Below, in pieces: positions 37,601-47,829 of a stretch of DNA of 64,000 nt. The DNA comes from Hofstenia miamia (lineage: Eukaryota > Xenacoelomorpha > Acoela > Hofsteniidae). Numbering within the stretch: the first letter of the stretch is position 1; each line of letters opens with the position of its first letter. Both the position numbers and the translations under genes were made by a program. The stretch spans positions 527,394-591,393 of the forward strand of contig CABFPE010000445.1 in the NCBI GenBank assembly GCA_900660155.1. The letters run 5' to 3'. Below the pieces are notes generated by a model. That model did no database searches. It was given only the letters and a program-made list of their open reading frames with translations, and was not told the origin of the DNA.

Positions 37601-40600
37601 AATTTGGGGTGTCTTCCGGGGACAAAACTCTCCTGTAAAAAGTAATGACTCCAGTTGGCATTCCATCCAAAAGAATACGCTCAAAGTAAGAGAGAATGCA
37701 CTTCAATTTATTTGCTAAATAAGGATTTAAAATTGAAACATACAATAAAACCGAGCCCCACAATACATGTTTATAAGTAAATATAGCTTTGAAATACAAA
37801 GGGGGACATTCACAAATACAGTCAAGTAGTCATCAAAATTCAAAAGCAGAAACATGTTGGCGGACATCAAGCTAAAGACGAGGCCATAGAAAAACAGTTG
37901 AAATTAAAATTGAAAATACATTTAAGTTATTTTTATAGAATTAATAAACATCGGAAGATGTTGAATAAAAACGTACCCTTTCGAGGCTGGAAAATACTTG
38001 AACTCGAACCCGAGGAAAGTAGACCATTGAAATTGATAAAGTTGTAGTTCGAATATTCTCCATTTGATTTATTTCGCCGAGGATATGTTCCTAAACTTAA
38101 ATTTTAAAAACCTTTGAAAGTGTTCGGCGCAATAATCTTGGGTAATCTAGCAAACAACAAATCACATATTGCAATCTTTGTTAATCGAATTCTATCATGA
38201 AAATATCATGAAAATACGGAATTCAACCTTTATATTTATATGCTTCTACTACCAATTCACACTTTTGAAATTGTATGACATTTGAACTGTCAACAATAAT
38301 ATTATTTGAAATGCAAAAAATAAATCCTCATCACAGAAATTAGAATCGCTATGTCAATGCGTTTAGTATTACGTCAATCAAGTAAACTTTCCAATTTCTA
38401 CTCTAAAAAATTTTCGATTAGGAACAAATCAGGTGAGTTGTCTTGTAAAGCACCCAAATATTGATGATGCCACTAGCTTCCAGCTATACTTTATTTAGTG
38501 ATAACTAATGGTATGACGCCCCATCATGTTGGAAATAATTGCATAGTACCTTATTACCTAGAATACCAGTGTACACAGCCAACTTGAAAGAAGTTCCATT
38601 ACGTCAATCTAGAGACCACAAAGTCCGCTTGTTGAAATTTCACTGTAAAACTTACTTTTAGTGCAATGTGGACAGTAGGAATGAGGTATTGCGGGCCCAG
38701 GTGGATAGCATACTGTGTGAACAAATGTGGATTGCTGACTGATTGTAGATTCTTCTTTGAACATTACTGAAGGCCGTTGATCCACAGTCCAATGTTGACA
38801 AATTTTAGCAAGCACAATCTTGTAATGAACAATTTTGGCTGATAAATTTGGATTATTGGCTGCCGTGTATGATCAAAAACCTCCTTTAGCAAGACAGTGT
38901 GGGCACTAGGTAATTTAGATACTGTCAGCAGTATCAGCTTTTATGGCACATTATTCAGCAAAGGAATAAATCGTGAATAATCTCAAAATGGATTTGTCTT
39001 TCCGTTGGTTGTTATATGTGATCTTCCACTGCTGCTTTGATGATAGTGAAGAGCATCGGCCATGGCTGCCTGGTTGATGTTGAATCGAAGGAAAATTGCA
39101 CGATTTTACATACCTGTACCATGTAGAGACCCTAATTTGTGCCCTCAAAGCCTAGCCATGCCTAAATAATAACATATTTAACAGATCTGTGTATAAATGC
39201 GTTAATTAGTGTCTATTACCACTGGTTGAATCAACTTGAATCTAACGAACGTTTCATACGCGCATTCTTCTTCGATCTTAGAAAAGCCTTTGACTTCGTT
39301 AGTCATCTCCTCTTGGTGAAAAAGCTGATAGAAATCGGCGTAAGATCTAGGACTATTAACTGGATAATATCCTTTCTCAGCAACAGGAAACAACGGGTAC
39401 GTCTAACAAATGTCCAACTATCAGACTGGTTAATGGTTCTAGCTGGCGTGCCTCAAGGCACAAAATTGGGACCTTGGTTATTCATTTTGTTCGTGAATTC
39501 CTTGTTAAGATAATGGGAATTGCGCATGAAATATGTCGATGATACTACTGCGTGGCAATACGTATCTAAGAACAAACCTTTTGAAGACGTATATCTAGTC
39601 AGACATGTCGCCCAATGGTGTAGCAGTAACTATGCAGAGCTAAACCCAACGAAGTCANNNNNNNNNNNNNNNNNNNNNNNNNNNNNNNNNNNNNNNNNNN
39701 NNNNNNNNNNNNNNNNNNNNNNNNNNNNNNNNNNNNNNNNNNNNNNNNNNNNNNNNNAACTATGCAGAGCTAAACCCAACGAAGTCAAAAGAGCTCACTA
39801 TTTGTTTCTTAAAGAATTTCCAATTGCCTCCTGAAGTTCAATGGGACGAATCTGTTGCAATTCAGAGAGTATCATCGGCCAAACTTTTGGGTGTCACATT
39901 TCAGAAAAATTTTGAAGGGGCCAACCACCGTGAACGAAATTACAAATAAGGCTTCCAAAAGGTTATTTTTACTAAAACTACTTCGGCGAAGCGGCGTATC
40001 CCAAAATCATCTATTATCCGTGTATGTCTCGTTAATCAGGTCACTGCTTGCGTATTGTGCCCCGCTATGGCATTATGGGTTAACCCAAAATCAAAGCGAT
40101 TGACTGGAGAGGATACAGAAACGGGCTTTCCGAATAATGGTCCCAAATGCAACATATAGTGAAGCAGGAGTACAACTAAACTGTTCTACCTTGTACACTC
40201 GTCGCCAAAGTCTTTGCGATCGACTCTGGAAAAAATTGCAGAACCTGAACCACCCTCTACACAATCTAATACCCGCAGAACGAGAATCTCTACCCTTTAC
40301 GAGCTCATCGCAATCGCCAAATCTCAGTTAGGACATTCCGATTTACGAAATCGTTTGTTCCATCACAGATTCAAAAAGAATATCCATTTGCATATTATAC
40401 TTAATGTTACAAGTTTGTATATTTCACTATTATTCAACCCTAGGGTTGCAAGTGAATAAATAAATTTTCTTTCTTTCATATACACAACAAGAATGCCAGG
40501 AACGACACAAGGCTATATTCTTATTGGTTTTCAATAAATAATAGCATTATACCAACATACGTTCCAGGACATGCGTGTAAACTTGAATCATGGCAACCAT

Positions 40601-41813
40601 TGTATATGATAAAGATGTCACGTAGATACATAATATTAATACCACGAATTGACGCGCTTCGATCATTTATTGATCATCTTCAGAAAATTTTCCGGCCTTT
40701 TATTTTTAAAATAATCGTCTAATTGGCGTTAAAACAGATGTAATCGCTTTATGGTGTTAATATTTGCTTAAAATCTCTATATGTATTGATTATATTAGAT
40801 AAATGACTAAATACTACAAACTGTATAATAAAATGTTTCACAATTTTGATATAATATAATGCAAGGACCACAATTTGTTGACCTCTCAAATAAATGACAA
40901 AGCAAAGGTATAAAATAAAAACGAATACCTAAAAAAGCATTTGCTAAAAGACAAGCCACCTGCTGCTGCGACATAGTTATGTCATGTTGCTTCCCTTTAA
41001 CCAACATTGGAACTGATTGAGTAACGATTTCAGGTAATGCAAGTGCCAAATGAATAATAGCGGGAAGTAGATTACTATAAAACGATTTGCTAGCTTCTTC
41101 AGAATCGAATAACAAATGAAGATTTTTTATGGAGCTGTAAGATGGATTGTAAACACTTGTACATTTTACAAAATCTGCAGCATTTGAAATATTGGAAGAC
41201 AGAGATTCGTTTATAAGTTGCCATCTGTTAACCAGTTTTTTGTTAACAGGAAATACATTTTCTAAAAATAGTGACAATATAAATTAAATTTTCAACTGAG
41301 TATAATCGAGTAGTACTCAAAATATAACTCACGTGGCGAGCAAGGCATCCGAACAAAGTTATGGCTCCACTTGTCTTTGTATTCTTTCGGAAAAGGTGTT
41401 GGACATAAACATGAATTGCTAGTTTCGGAGAGTTCCTTAATCTGCACTAAAAAGGTAGACGTTGAAGTACAAGGCGGACAAAGATTAACATGCGGAATCA
41501 GTGTCAACTTCTAAATAATATTTTGAAAGATTACTATTACAAAGATTCTAAAGAAAATACTTACATGAAGAGGATCTCCATATTCGATGGGCTCTGGTAA
41601 AGTAATATATGGCTGATAGAAATGTGCCTTTTTATCTTCCAATCGCGTTTTCTTAGAAGGTATAGGTGCAGATGTACCTTCGTTATCGTTAGTAGACATA
41701 TGCAATGAATCAAATCGATTGATCAATTCAGAATCGCTATTTTCCTCACAACTATAAAACTTTATATCATTTTCACCTTCACTACATGTGAAATATTCTT
41801 CAATGTCAACCAT
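31443..41813 (-). CDS. Parg: poly(ADP-ribose) glycohydrolase
   Basis: PARG removes poly(ADP-ribose) chains made by PARP enzymes during DNA damage and chromatin signalling, by exo- and endo-glycosidic cleavage. Eight exons (41565-41813, 41333-41510, 40929-41261, 37977-38090, 37518-37714, 34442-34719, 31729-31931, 31443-31687) sum to 1797 bases, 598 residues plus stop, with every phase matching. The accessory helical domain contains TMSQQQVACLLANAFLG (about 238-254) and TYPRRN. The macrodomain carries GGG at 366-368, QEE at 376-378 (the catalytic glutamates), then GSERFCSYTGYA and ATGNWGCGAF (488-497). The N-terminus is only about 80 residues of acidic low-complexity sequence with one basic patch (KKTRLEDKK), far shorter than in the 976-residue human protein. 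Three introns hold transposons but no exon is hit, so the gene looks functional. Confidence 0.96.
31729..31931 (-). CDS. Parg: PARG exon 7 (macrodomain, GNWGCGAF motif)
   Basis: The acceptor is tgttttag above 31931 and the donor is GTGATC below 31729, phase 2 to phase 1. It encodes RDLKKAYIGF and TAVATGNWGCGAFKGDP, the conserved C-terminal part of the PARG fold that lines the ADP-ribose pocket, then IQWMAASVAGR. Reading through the donor meets a stop within 11 codons, so splicing is required. Confidence 0.95.
33436..34010 (-). mobile_element. retroelement fossil (gag fragment, PBS and terminal repeats), probably Copia-type
   Basis: A gag-like stretch (about 33540-33880, ...LLLDQLDATFKPLEKVEAYE..., resembling Copia-type gag) is preceded in element order by TTGGTAGCAGAGAGTGGTTC. 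That sequence resembles a primer-binding site for initiator tRNA-Met. Directly repeated sequence of about 80-90 bp (33441-33532 and 33919-34000, sharing ctttattatgcatgaaacata) flanks it and may represent pieces of the LTRs. Nearly the whole of pol is gone. It is an old, inactive remnant in the PARG intron between exons 6 and 7. Confidence 0.6.
34442..34719 (-). CDS. Parg: PARG exon 6 (catalytic signature)
   Basis: The acceptor is ctatttttag above 34719 and the donor is GTAAGA below 34442, phase 0 to phase 2. It begins VDFANSFIGGGVLNTG and continues CVQEEIRFVICPE, the full GGG-X7-QEE signature that binds and cleaves the ribose-ribose bond. GSERFCSYTGYADTF and the SWGRKCTVVTAIDA block follow. 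All catalytic residues are intact. Confidence 0.97.
35411..36753 (+). mobile_element. Tc1/mariner-superfamily transposon, degenerate
   Basis: The transposase remains read on the plus strand. They comprise an N-terminal helix-turn-helix (RRLSIEKKEDILAGFRDDP, then VVQEVGVAQSSVNKIVKEEG), QFYQQDGAPPHFAIVVRQLL with the second catalytic Asp, and WPPRSPDLSVYDFWLWGY with the third acidic residue. The region of the first Asp (family FSDE) is disrupted, reading EVTFPLNACVNNHK, and the frame shifts near 36270 and stops near 36405. The right end CAGGGTGACC (inverse, near 36743-36753) is roughly matched by CAGAGGGTGATC at 35411. An exact 130-bp tandem duplication lies inside. It sits in the PARG intron between exons 5 and 6. 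Confidence 0.8.
35642..35901 (+). repeat. exact 130-bp tandem duplication
   Basis: Two copies (35642-35771 and 35772-35901) begin gattggaaagaaaaattc and end tgacccattc. I see no difference between them. The period is not a multiple of three, so the transposase frame is shifted by it. It is either a very recent duplication or an assembly error. Confidence 0.9.
37518..37714 (-). CDS. Parg: PARG exon 5
   Basis: The acceptor is ttatttag above 37714 and the donor is GTTAGA below 37518, phase 1 to phase 0. It encodes NKLKCILSYFERIL, PTGVITFYRRVLS and HISLEGLIEERDHALQ, the stretch leading into the macrodomain core of the PARG family. Confidence 0.95.
37977..38090 (-). CDS. Parg: PARG exon 4
   Basis: This is a 114-bp exon with acceptor taagtttag above 38090 and donor GTACGT below 37977, phase 1 to phase 1. 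It encodes TYPRRNKSNGEYSNYNF and INFNGLLSSG, matching the family pattern TFPRRN...EY...INF that follows the LANAF helix, then a Ser-rich loop. Confidence 0.93.
38609..39200. other. PARG intron 3 sequence upstream of the LINE
   Basis: Two minus-strand open frames (38609-38815 and 38951-39148) have moderately protein-like composition but no family motif. They are not part of PARG, whose neighbouring exons join perfectly without them. They may be further relic of an inserted element. Confidence 0.3.
39205..40478 (+). mobile_element. CR1/Jockey-group LINE, 5'-truncated
   Basis: This is a reverse transcriptase of a non-LTR retroelement inserted antisense in PARG intron 3. Motifs in order are FFFDLRKAFDFVSH, VLAGVPQGTKLGPWLF, the YVDDTT active site, AKLLGVTFQ, and the C-terminal LLKLLRRSGVSQNHLLSVY and PLWHYGLTQNQSD blocks. 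Frame changes occur near 39510 and 39860 and again near 40100. The 3' end AATAAATAAATTTTCTTT near 40455-40478 is a CR1-style short tail. The 5' endonuclease part is absent. A 100-N assembly gap lies inside. Confidence 0.88.
39658..39757. other. assembly gap (100 N), probably spurious
   Basis: The 30 bases just before the gap (39628-39657, aactatgcagagctaaaccc onward) are repeated exactly just after it (39758-39787). Overlapping contig ends were evidently not merged. Treating the two copies as one leaves the LINE reading frame continuous across the join. Confidence 0.9.
40929..41261 (-). CDS. Parg: PARG exon 3 (accessory helical domain)
   Basis: The acceptor is tatttttag above 41261 and the donor is GTATTC below 40929, phase 1 to phase 1. 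It encodes NVFPVNKKLVNRWQLIN, a helical stretch, then HDITMSQQQVACLLANAFL, the best conserved element of the PARG N-terminal catalytic subdomain. Confidence 0.95.
41333..41510 (-). CDS. Parg: PARG exon 2
   Basis: The acceptor is attatttag above 41510 and the donor is GTGAGT below 41333, phase 0 to phase 1. It encodes KLTLIPHVNLCPPC, PTPFPKEYKDKWSHNFVRM and PCSP, matching the family pattern in which a Pro-rich strand precedes W-x-VRMPCS. Flanking introns are only 54 and 71 bp. Confidence 0.93.
41565..41813 (-). CDS. Parg: PARG exon 1 (N-terminus)
   Basis: The start ATG is at 41811-41813 with a good context (cgaATGG) and the donor GTAAGT lies below 41565, phase 0. It encodes MVDIEEYFTCSEGEND, an acidic Ser-rich tail, a basic KKTRLEDKK patch that could serve nuclear import, and LPEPIEYGDPLH. 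Confidence 0.88.
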
Positions 41814-41851
41814 TCGTTTAGCAAGTACACTTTTATTGTGAATGGCTCAAT

Positions 41852-41890
41852 TTATGTGTTGCATATAAAAACTGCACTAATATAGTTCAT
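41852..41890 (-). promoter_or_regulatory. possible upstream ORF in the PARG 5' leader
   Basis: On the minus strand a 12-codon frame (ATG at 41888-41890, TAA at 41852-41854) lies 38 bases before the PARG start. Directly upstream is a good acceptor (atttttag at 41894-41901), and 66 bases further a GTAAGT donor (41955-41960). This suggests a 67-bp intron in the 5' leader. Both the uORF and the leader intron are inferred from sequence alone. Confidence 0.4.
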
Positions 41891-41961
41891 TATCTAAAAA
41901 TAAATTAAATTGAAAACGATAAAGGAACATGTTGGGAAAAGTAAGTAACAAAATACTTACA

Positions 41962-42700
41962 ATAACTATTAGATAGGAGTGAAGATAAAGTGACTGATAA
42001 CTAAAAATTATAAACGCCCACTTTCAAACCAACTACGTAATTATATCACTCTAACATTAGTAACCAGAGTAGTCCTGGAAATGCAGTTTGTCCCTAGACA
42101 ATTTAACTCTTACCATGCCAAGAATGGACAATTTATCCAATAGCTTTTTATCTAACCCATTTCAGAAATTTAGGGCTCCTCCATGTTTAAAGATTATATA
42201 ACTTAGTTTACACCAGTTTTGGTTTTGTTTTTGATCTATAATGTTATTTCCATGTGTCCGACAAAAACGGACACTTTGAACATTTTCGACCAGGCTTGAT
42301 ATTTCAGATAGGTAAGATTTAATCATTTAACATCATGTCGGTTTCTGCTTAGCTACCAAAAATAGCATGTAGGGAGACTGACACATAGACCTTGACTTTT
42401 ACAACACCTGCCATTAATAGACAGAATAACTTTCTTTCTCGGCTCAGAATACGGCAATTCATCAAACTTCATTCATTATATATTAAAAGTATTAACAAAG
42501 GTCTAATTTGCTGATCAATATTCTTATTGCACGCGCACTGTACGCCAGGGGAGATGTTTGTACTAGACAGGTAGACAGACATGCAATTCCTGCTAACCAA
42601 CACAGTGACTGTTTTGATTGGCTGGCTAATATCCACAGAAACGATAAGCGATTTCTGCAAATGTTAATGCAACAAACCTATCTTACTGGTGTTATTGGAA
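41962..42700. other. region upstream of PARG, no gene recognised
   Basis: This should contain the PARG promoter. No TATA box or initiator can be singled out in such AT-rich DNA. Short frames at 42469-42705 overlap on both strands and look spurious. Confidence 0.35.
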
Positions 42701-42733
42701 TTTAGCTCTCGGAAATAAAAACTATTTCAACAA

Positions 42734-44945
42734 ATGTGTCTTACAGTACTGACTTTGAACCGGCGATTCACTGTGCAAGAAGGCGCTGAAAAGATAATGA
42801 ACGAAAATAACCAAGTTAGTGAAGATGGGAAGGACGTTCTTGAGACCAGTGAAGTTGATATTGACGATGCTGTGTCTTTGGCGGATCTGACAAATGGTGA
42901 CGCCACCACCAATGGTGATGCCACGAAAGTTGTTGGCAAGAATGGTTATCAATGGGGAGTAAATTAGGGCCTCTTTTCGAAAGGTGAACATTGTGGGAAT
43001 ACCACTCGGGCTCACTACACGTGTTGAGGGTGGCAAAGGCATAACTGATTTTTATTCTTCTTGAGACCTACAATTTCACAGAAGATCGCACTATGCACAA
43101 GCAAAAGGATGCCAGCTAGTGAACCGGAAGTGAGAGAGAAGGTATTTAGCCGCTGAAGGCATACACAACAAAAAAATAAAAACAAGTCAAGTTTTAAGGT
43201 AGTGAGGACGGTCACAATAGATGAAATAGGAGTAAATGGAAGAGTAGGCGAAGTTGGAGAAGGGTTCAGCAAAGAGGGAAGCCATCAAAGATTGCTTGAA
43301 GTGGGGAAAAGAAATCAATCGCTGTTGGAGGGTTGAGAGTCAAGATGTAATTAGCAGCAGTACAAGCACGATTGAAAAGCGAGTGAAGGGTGCGATGATT
43401 CTTGGTACGACGAATGGAGAAAGTGACAACATCGTCAGAGCGAATGAAGCGGGAATTAGAGAACTTAATGAAATCAAAAGGATAAAGATCCAATTTGCGA
43501 GTGAGCAGTCGATTGAACAGGAGATAACAGGCATGGAAGTAGAATGCCACCGGGAGAGCGGAGAATTTCAGAAGGGCGTCTTTGTATGGCAAGGGAGAGG
43601 TCCATTTGAAGGCACGCTTCTGAAAACATTCCATAGAGTGGAACAAGGAACGGCAAGGCCACCAACAGGGAGACGCGTAGAGAAGAATGGCATGAGGAAT
43701 GGAATTGAACAAAGAGAGTTTCACAACGGACAAGGTATTAAAAGGAACATTACGGAAAAGGGGGGCAAATAGCGAGGAATTAGTCATGACCAGACCAATT
43801 TAAGTTTGCAGCAAGTTGAACTCCAAGATGAGTGCGATGAGGAGCAAAGTTCACAGGTAGAGGCAAATCAGAAGGGGAGCCACAGAAAAGGAAATAACAG
43901 ATGTCTTGGTAGCGCTAAAATCAAGATGGTTGACAGAGGACGAAGTAGACAAATGCTCAAGATCAGAAGAAAGTTTTTGAAACTGAGGGGTGTATTGATG
44001 AAACACTCTATGCATTCCAAGGTAAAATTTGATTCTAGCAGTACATGTCAAGTAAGGCACAAAACATGGCATCAAATACTGAAACATCTGTGAAGTGGAG
44101 ACTCCATATATCTTGGACACAAACATATATCTTGGAAAAACTGGTGATCGAAGAGGGAAAAATATGCCTGAAAATGTTGTATTGACGCAGAATTACATGT
44201 GACAACAATTTTACCAGTATCTCACTGGCAGACCAGCTATAGAAAGATAGGCTCACAATCATTGGTACTCTCCAAAAAAACAAGGTAGAGATTTTTGAAG
44301 CAGCTGCAGCAGCAGCAGTACAGGCAGCAAGCATAAATTCTCAAGCAAGTTTATTTTTGATGGTCCGAAGTCAATGGTTTCGTATGTCCCAAAGAAGAAC
44401 AAAGCTTTGATACTACTCAGAACTCAGCATCAAGCGCCCTCTGTGACAGGCACGTGTTATGACAGCTTTAAAGGTGCTGTTGATTCTTTCAATCAGAAAA
44501 TTGGGAAATTTACCATCCGCCGTAAAACCCAGAAGTGGACGGTGAATGTCCTGTATTATCTCCTGGATCTGATTGTAACGAACACTGTGATTCTTCCCTC
44601 AAATGGAAATGAGAAAATGTTTCGCAGGAGAACCATCGAGGATATTGGCTTCAAACTAATCAAACCTACCCTGGACGCCAGAATGGAACAATGAAAAGCC
44701 CCTTCAATGGGATCTCACAGGAGCGCGAGAACTTAGCAGTAGGTGATGGCTTCGTCCAAATGATCCCATACATGCTGCTATGATTCGTGGGAACTGTGGC
44801 TTCTGCCTAGGTCGGAGACGACACCTGCGGAGCATGTTCGCAAGGACCAATGGACTCCTAGGTGCCCAAATTGTGTCTAAGTCTCGTTTCAGAAATGTAA
44901 AAATCCAAAATTTTGATGTTTTTGAAAACTGTGACTGTCATAGTT
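42734..44945 (+). mobile_element. piggyBac-like transposase relic split by a LINE
   Basis: The N-terminal part (42734 to about 43070) has an acidic region rich in Asp/Glu, GKNGYQW and a decayed continuation (NIVGIPLG, GGKGITDF), as in piggyBac-family N-termini. The C-terminal part resumes near 44305: KFIFDGPKSMVSYVPKKNKA, then SFKGAVDSFNQKIGKFTIRR (family: G-VD--DQ), RRKTQKWTVNVLYYLLDL, and a Cys-rich end (GNCGFCLGRRRH). The catalytic centre between them is missing and replaced by minus-strand LINE sequence. TTAA-flanked ends were not found. Confidence 0.8.
43060..44305 (-). mobile_element. LINE fragment inside the piggyBac relic
   Basis: Minus-strand reading gives the typical C-terminal tail of a LINE reverse-transcriptase ORF: NSIPHAILLYASPCWWP, FQKRAFKWTSPLPYKDALLK and FSALPVAFYFHACYLLFNRL. 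Upstream pieces (about 43850-44330) are broken into several frames. The clade is probably Jockey or a relative. The plus-strand frame at 43254-43772 is only its shadow. Confidence 0.7.
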
Positions 44946-44949
44946 AATG

Positions 44950-46190
44950 TTTATTGAAAACTGTAAGTCGTATATGATGTTGATTTCATGTTTCCATTAA
45001 ATTTTACATTGTGGATATTTTTGGCCAGGCTTGGTATTCCACAGAACAAAAACAGGCGTTGTATGGTAAGGATGAAGCAACATTTGGAGTTACAATCCAT
45101 CTAATAGATTATCCATGTATAGGTAGCTAACATACACAGACATTTGCTTCTCGAAATTTTTGATATTACTAAGAAATATGATCACAACCACAATCAAAAT
45201 TGCAAAAATGTAACAAATATTCTAATTCAACAAAATAATCAAATAATTTCAAACATTTATTTAACATTATAAATCTTTTTTGAAATCGCATGGTGTTCCC
45301 TGACAATTCAGACGCTTGATGCACATTAACGGGAACTACTGCGATTATTTTCCAACAAATCATACGATGACAGTCTTTTTCAGAGTTACTTTGAATGTCC
45401 TGATTTACTGTCTACTAGAAGAACGGAACATGTCTAACCTAATCAGTACATAATGGCTATGTAAAATTGCAAAAAAATGCATCAGCAACACACTTATAAA
45501 AGCAATGATTAGTACCTCAAGAATTTGCGTCAAGAACACCTACACAAAGATAGCAGGAAATTTTCATGGTAATTTATATTTGAAATTATCCACATTATAT
45601 TAAATTTTGTTAGTGATCAGTATTCAAAAGGTCACTCACAACAGACAATAGTACTAAAAACGAACTAAAATTCATCATAATTAATGCATAGTGTGTTTAA
45701 CTAGATTTAAATCAACATAATTCCAATTTCGCCTAAATTATTACTGGACTGAATTGTGAAGGGCGGAGGGTGAGAATTTTTTTAAACATGTTCGTTCGTT
45801 GTCTTATTAACTGCAACAAATTTTTGTATTATAATAGTGTATGTACCAATAAAAGTAATATAATGAAAGCTATTTGAGATAACTAGGGTCGCGCAAGGAA
45901 TATTTGTTTTTAACATGAAAAAAAAATTTCCATTTTCTTCAACCTGCTTCAAATAAGATTGTTACAAGACAAATTTTCTGTAAACAACATGCGTAGTCAG
46001 ACACTTCAGAAACACTAATTTTTTATCAATACTCGTTGAATATTTTTTTATTTGGAAAACAACTAGAGATGTTCTTCTCAAAATTAAATGATTTTCTAAT
46101 GACCTGATAAGCTATTGCGGGACAAGACAACGATCAACAACAAAAATTCTCATTCATCGGCAAAAATTTTACTTTGTTCGAATTAGACAA
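44950..46190. other. AT-rich stretch without recognised gene
   Basis: I see no coding exon, RNA gene or transposon end. Some of it may be flanking sequence of the piggyBac relic. Confidence 0.35.
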
Positions 46191-46199
46191 AATTAGTCA

Positions 46200-47820
46200 A
46201 AATTGAAATCCCTATCGAGAACAACATCCATTAGTGTCACAAATGCCACCTGTTCAATTGATATCACTAGTGGTAGTCCCTCTCGTTTAAGAGGAAGTTG
46301 TTAGTCTTCACGAGTAATGAATCGATTTCTGTGAGCTGCAAGTCGTTGTAAGCAATGTTAAGTAGCATGGGGCCAAGGATAGTACCTTGAGTGACCCCAA
46401 ACTAATATTCGCAAGTCCAGATACGATTCCACAGTTCTACGAATTGAGATCTATCTGACAGAAAACTCCTTATTAGGTGTATAATGTTTGAGTGAATTCC
46501 TGGAAACTGTTGTAACTTCTCAATAATCAGATGATGCGGAACCCTATCAAACACCTTACTGAGATTTAGGCAAAATACTCTCACAAAGTCCGACCCTGCT
46601 AATTGAAATTTTTTGTAGAAATTAACAATTTGGTACAGTCCATATTTAGTTGATGAAGATTTTCGAAATCCGAATTGATTTTTCTGCAAATTCTTATTGT
46701 AGCTTGGAGATATGAAAATGCCATACACCAACCTCTCAAAGTGTCTTGAAAGAACGGGTGTTACAGATATAGGCTGAAGCTGATCCATGTTTTCGACTGC
46801 TTTCATTTTCGGGAGTGGTGTCGCTTTCGATATTTTGAATAGGGTGGGAAAAGTTCCATTTTTAAGGCGGAGATTATAAATGTGTCTCAGAGGGCTGGCG
46901 AAGTTATGTGCATTCTGTTTAAATATCCAATATGGAAGGCGATCAGCTCCATTCGAAGATTTCTTGAGTTTTCTCAGTGAGATATAAACTTGGACAGGGT
47001 GAGCTCTGGGGTGATGAATTTTCAAGAGGAGTGTTGATTTCTGGTTCTGAATAGTTGGCGTCCGTAGAAATAATTGCGAAATGATCATCGATGCTGTCCG
47101 GCGTGAAGTCAATTCTGCTCTCAGATTTTGTCCCCGAGATATAATTGCCATACTTCCAACAATTTTCCTGATGATCCACCGCGGTTCTTTGATTTCATTT
47201 CCAAGATGATCAAGCGCTGGATTTCGAGCGATACTTTGTGTTCAGTAGCTTGTTGTCTCCTGCGCTTTGTTACTGATTTCTTCCGAATGAGATATTTGAT
47301 TCTAGGCGTAACATAAAATGGAAGACATTTTCACTTTTCGCAATGGAAAGTGCTGTTCTTATAAAACGTGTATAATTGACATAAAATGATCAAGTGCCTC
47401 ATCAGGATCGATAATTCAATGAAAGTGAAGCTGGTAGTATCCAATGCCTGATTAAAAGCATTAATACAAAAGGGTGTTAATTCTCGGTAGTATTGAATAT
47501 GTTTTGTAAGTTTTGATTTTGGCAATGAGACCGCCAATAAGCCCGTGTGGTCTGTATCAGCTGAAGATGAGATAGTACAAACATCATTATAGTTATCAGG
47601 TATAGAATTTAGCATAAAGTCAAGTTGTGATGATCCATGGGTTGCACCAGTGAATATGCTTTCAAGCGGAGAAATTGATTCAAGCTCAGCAACACTGAAG
47701 TCATTGAAATCTCCACAGATAGTGAATTCTACATACAAGATAAAATCTTGCAAATGCATGTAAAGATACATTATTCGCAGTACCAGGCAGAAATTAAAAA
47801 TCAATAAAACTCTTTGCAAT
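46200..47820 (-). mobile_element. Jockey/CR1-group LINE relic (endonuclease and reverse transcriptase)
   Basis: On the minus strand, the endonuclease end comes first (about 47330-47740: TICGDFNDFS, then HGSSQLDFMLNSIPDNYND). The reverse transcriptase follows (about 46260-47150): SSNGADRLPYWIFK, QPISVTPVLSRHFERLVY, KNQFGFRKSSSTKYGLYQIV, LNLSKVFDRVPHHLIIEKL, then GVTQGTILGPM. The catalytic Asp-Asp box is not reached. Several frame changes separate the parts. It appears 3'-truncated and inactive. Confidence 0.88.
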
Positions 47821-47829
47821 AACTAGTGT

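Noticed and set aside
38609-38815. Minus-strand open frame considered as a PARG exon
   Set aside because: Exon 3 joins 37977-38090 in the right phase and with the expected TYPRRN motif, leaving no room for another exon.
39202-39393. Minus-strand open frame over the start of the LINE
   Set aside because: It is antisense to the FFFDLRKAFDF reverse-transcriptase motif.
43254-43772. 172-codon plus-strand open frame
   Set aside because: It is the shadow of the minus-strand LINE reverse-transcriptase tail, which carries the recognisable motifs.
42239-45060. Similar words (accaggcttgatatt and gccaggcttggtatt) on both sides of the piggyBac relic, considered as element ends
   Set aside because: They are direct rather than inverted, and no TTAA adjoins them.
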